From contig JALGQZ010000001.1 of assembly GCA_023105745.1 (NCBI GenBank), positions 52,017,662 through 52,081,661 on the forward strand: DNA of 64,000 nt, read 5' to 3'. Origin of the DNA: Austropuccinia psidii. Lineage: Eukaryota; Basidiomycota; Pucciniomycetes; Pucciniales; Sphaerophragmiaceae. Shown in pieces: positions 61,164 through 64,000 of this stretch. A model generated the notes under the pieces. The model was not told the DNA's origin, searched no databases, and saw nothing but the letters and a program-made list of their open reading frames with translations. Numbering within the stretch: position 1 is the first letter of the stretch; each line of letters opens with the position of its first letter. A program made the translations under genes and the position numbers.

Positions 61164-62584
61164 TGTCAGGCTGAGTCTATGATGAAGCTAAATAAGGCTA
61201 ATTACAAGCTTCAAATATGACTGTGACACCATGAAAATGATTCAAAAAAGATTTTTTGATGATAAGGTATACAGGGCTTTACTATTGAGGAATAGTGGTG
61301 GTGAGCGCTGTTGAAAGTCCTGGGTGTAATAATTATCAGTTGGTTTACTATAATAACTACTACAATAATTAACATTATGATTATAACCTGATTATGTTCC
61401 AAGAGTATGTCTATTTTTGACAGTTGTACTATGTAGGAATTCAAGATAAGGATGAGGAAACCTTTTATGGTGAAGAAAAGGCCCCTTTTTATCCTAAACT
61501 TGGGTGAAAAAGTCTTCTAGACCTTTCCACATAGAGTAATGAAGATATTTCACTTCCAAGGATGTTCTTGTGGGGTTCACAAGGCCTGTATAGCCTGTAT
61601 TGGGCACAGATGTGGTTTTGAAACCACATCTGGGCAGTTTTTACCAATAAAGGGGAGAATTTTCATCTGGGGACCACATAGCCCTCTTCCAACATTTATT
61701 ATGCGTAGACTACTGTACAGAACCTGTATGGGACCTCAGTATTGAATGAATTATGAGGTTTTGAATTATGAACATTCTTCTTTGACTATTTGACACCTCA
61801 TAGTAATGGGTATGGGATATTATCTCACAGGAAAGAGTTATTGGTCCAACTGTGGGATTTTGACCTTAAAACTGCCGTAACTTTGTCAGTCTTTAAGATA
61901 TCAATATCAAAGTTGGTTCATTGGGTAGCCCTGGATGTGTGCTAAAAAATGGTACCTAATTTGATATTGCTATCATTAAATATGGCAAAGCTATACCATG
62001 TACAAGAATTTTTGAACGTATGTATGATTTGCTTAAAATCTGTATGGAGCTTGTTTTCCCCATAGCTTTTGTTCTAGATGAGATATGGGGAAATTGATGG
62101 CACTATCAGATAGCCCTGATTTGTCTCTTTCCAACAATACCCCAATTTAGGTATCTCACACTAAAACTGTAGAAGTTAGATGAGAGGTGAATATTTTATT
62201 CACCCTTATTTGACCTTATTTTGGCCATAACTCCTGTAGTTCTGGTGCTAGCTCAATTTGGTCAGTACCATTGGATAGCCCTAACTTAGAGCTTCAATTG
62301 TAATACCCACTTCATGGGATTAAGCCTCCCCCTCTGGATTTCAGATGAGAGGTGAAAAATAAGGTTTATGCTCAGTAACAACTTTGATCAGGAATAACTT
62401 TGTTATTCCTTCTCCTAAGATGATGGGACTTGTGTATTTAGACATTTGTTGGTTCCCTCTTTCTTTTGATACCTTTTGAGCTGATTTTTCTGAGCTCCAT
62501 TTTCTGGTGGTATCTTAGCTTTACCATTGGTTTATGGTATTTGGCTGTCATGCTTGTGGTCTGGTTTTGAGTCACAGGCTGACA
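61164..62584 (-). mobile_element. M2 3' LTR (family D), 1421 bp
   Basis: On minus TGTCAGCCTGTGACTC (62584) to GACTCAGCCTGACA (61164). It directly follows the M2 polypurine tract and pol stop, proving that this family belongs to M2-type elements. Contains GCCATAACTCC, GATGAGAGGTGAA and CTGTACAG..CCTGTA blocks shared with 34375 and 45721. Confidence 0.9.
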
Positions 62585-62602
62585 TACCCTCCCTCCAAAA
62601 AA
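62585..62602 (-). promoter_or_regulatory. M2 polypurine tract
   Basis: On minus TTTTTTGGAGGGAGGGTA lies between the pol stop (62611-62609) and the LTR start at 62584. Confidence 0.8.
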
Positions 62603-62608
62603 GGCTCA

Positions 62609-64000
62609 TCATTTATGAGACTTTTCAGTCCTCCTTGAGGCCCTGAATCTCCTCAAATGAAGTTTCCCATCTGGAATGGCATCCTCTGCCAACCATTTGT
62701 CTTTATCTGCTGTCTGTTTTTTAAATATGACCAAGTATTGCCTTTGGTCTTTACCATTAAGTCTGATCTTCCTGGCCTTGATGATTTTCCTCACAGGGCA
62801 AGGGGAATCTTCCACTTCTACCATTTCTGGTGGAGTGGGATTTTTCTTCCTGGAGGGGAACTGACCCTCCTCTGTTTGGAAGTGTGGCTTAACCAAACTC
62901 ACTGGGAATACTGGGTTTTTCTTAGAAAATTCCTCTGTGAGTTTGACCTCCACTGCATTTTTCCCTATCAGTCTAATGATAGTAAAGGGCCCTTCAAATG
63001 ATTCTCTCATCTTCTTAGGTTCCTTAATATTGCTAAAGTTGAGTGTGGACACTAATACCTGGTCTCCTTCTTTGAAGTCAGGTTCCATGTGAGATTTTTC
63101 CCACCTCTGTTTATTGTAGTCTTTTGACTCAGCTATGCATCTCAAACCTGTATCACAAGCCCTCTTCCACATATCATGGAAGTCTTTAGCTGTTGGGTGG
63201 ATATTCAGAAGATTTTTCTTCAGATGAGTCACAGGCAATGGGGGGGTTACACCCTTTTTCTACCAGTGAGGGTGATTTCCCTGTGGTGGAGTGCTGTCTT
63301 GTGTTGTAATCCAGCTGGACTTCTGCTAGAAGGGTAACCCAGTCTGGGTTTATCCTTCATGGTCTTTGTATTCCATTACATATGCACAGAATCTTCTGAT
63401 TATGTCCTCCATTGTTTGGATCATCCTTTCAGCTAAACCATCTGTCTGTGGGTGGTAAGCTGCGGAGAATGCAAGTTTAGTACCATGCATGTCATACAAG
63501 TTGGTCCAAATTTTAGGGACTCCACAGGTGGATATTATGTTATTCCAAAATAACAAGGAAGTATTAATTGCTGTGTCCTCCTTGTGACATGGTAGGCACC
63601 TCACACTCTTGCTGAACCTATCAACTATGATCAGGAAACCATTGAAGTTTTCTTTGCCCCCTGGGACAAGTCCTGTAAGCCATTCCATGTTGATAGTTTC
63701 CCATGGGTGTTTGGGTTCTTTTATGTGTTGAAGTAGCCCATACTTATTCTCATGTTTTCTTTTTGCCTTCTGGAATCTTTCACAAGTGCTGATATATTCA
63801 CTCAACTCTTTTTCCCATTTGTGCCACTAAGCTGTGCTTGCTACCCTTTCCTTGGTACTGTCTTCACTCATGTGTCCCATATAGGGGAAGTCATGGCATT
63901 CCTTCAGGATTGAGGATATATGTTCCCTGTCTACTACTATGAATGCACTTGTGTTCTTCTCTCTATGGTAGATCAGGCCATCTATAAGGAAAGACCTGTT
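62609..64000 (-). pseudogene. pol: M2 pol: integrase and C-terminal chromodomain-like part
   Basis: Runs on minus from the window edge. Zinc region ECHDFPYMGH (about 63900) to CERFQ (63775), where the last Cys is Phe; TAG near 63830. Core: INMEWLTGL has Glu for the first catalytic Asp; after CGVPKI the sequence jumps to WTNLYDMHG, so the segment with the second Asp (usually SDRD/SDRG) is deleted; [13 protein letters not shown] keeps the Glu. A frame change separates 63350 from 63238. The second piece has DFKEGDQVLVSTLNF, FEGPFTIIRLIGKNAV and a chromodomain-like end (RKIIKARKIRLNG..QYLVIFKK..DKWLAEDAI). Stop TGA at 62609. Related to M1 rather than E1/E2. Confidence 0.85.

Overview
The window looks like transposon-dominated sequence from a large, AT-rich rust-fungus genome. 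The gag and pol wording of the plus-strand elements and the minus-strand elements, the presence of a spliceosomal-intron-rich AAA ATPase gene of a fungal type, and an antisense protein inside one element all match what I remember of predicted proteins from Austropuccinia psidii (myrtle rust, Pucciniales). That assignment is from memory, not from a search. I see no rRNA, tRNA, CRISPR array or bacterial-type operon.

Layout. 1-1172 is a minus-oriented long LTR (called family A here), followed by the 5' leader and 5' LTR (family C, 1907-3751) of a minus-strand Ty3/gypsy element nested in the integrase of an older minus-strand Ty3/gypsy element (M1, 3752-10521, 5' LTR 8906-10521). 10.5-15.86 kb is the only host-like stretch: a multi-intron AAA+ ATPase gene (minus, about 14302-11541), coding-like exon fragments on the plus strand, and a 145-bp tandem duplication. 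The second copy of that duplication is split by element E1, a plus-strand chromovirus at 15861-38918 with matching LTRs (family B) and a 5-bp target duplication (ACTCC). E1 itself carries a family C LTR in gag (17643 to about 19545), a whole second chromovirus E2 (24345-34068, LTR family A) and a solo LTR of family D (34375-35880, target duplication GTTAC). Between pol and its 3' LTR, E1 carries a broken antisense ORF whose cysteine spacing matches a fungal Zn2Cys6 cluster.

38.9-55.3 kb is gene-poor, AT-rich sequence built of LTR remnants (A, C, D and E families), several minisatellite-like arrays and a 51-bp-armed foldback. 55.3-58.7 kb holds two decayed DNA transposons, a Tc1/mariner-type transposase (minus) and a hAT transposase (plus). 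The right end has a B-type LTR, an E-type LTR with a clear TATA box and internal tandem repeats, and a minus-strand Ty3/gypsy element (M2) with its 3' LTR (family D), polypurine tract and integrase running off the window.

How the parts work. Almost every reading frame here is gag, protease, RT, RNase H, integrase and chromodomain of Ty3/gypsy elements, nearly all with stops, frameshifts or lost catalytic residues. The most informative signals are regulatory: a conserved GGGAAAA slippery heptamer at the gag/pol overlap in both plus-strand elements; a sequence one base after the 5' LTR that is complementary to a site inside the same LTR and co-varies between elements (Tf1-like self-priming), whereas family C elements carry a TGG-type tRNA primer site; a spliced leader exon feeding gag in family C elements; and two insertions at equivalent positions of a tandem repeat.
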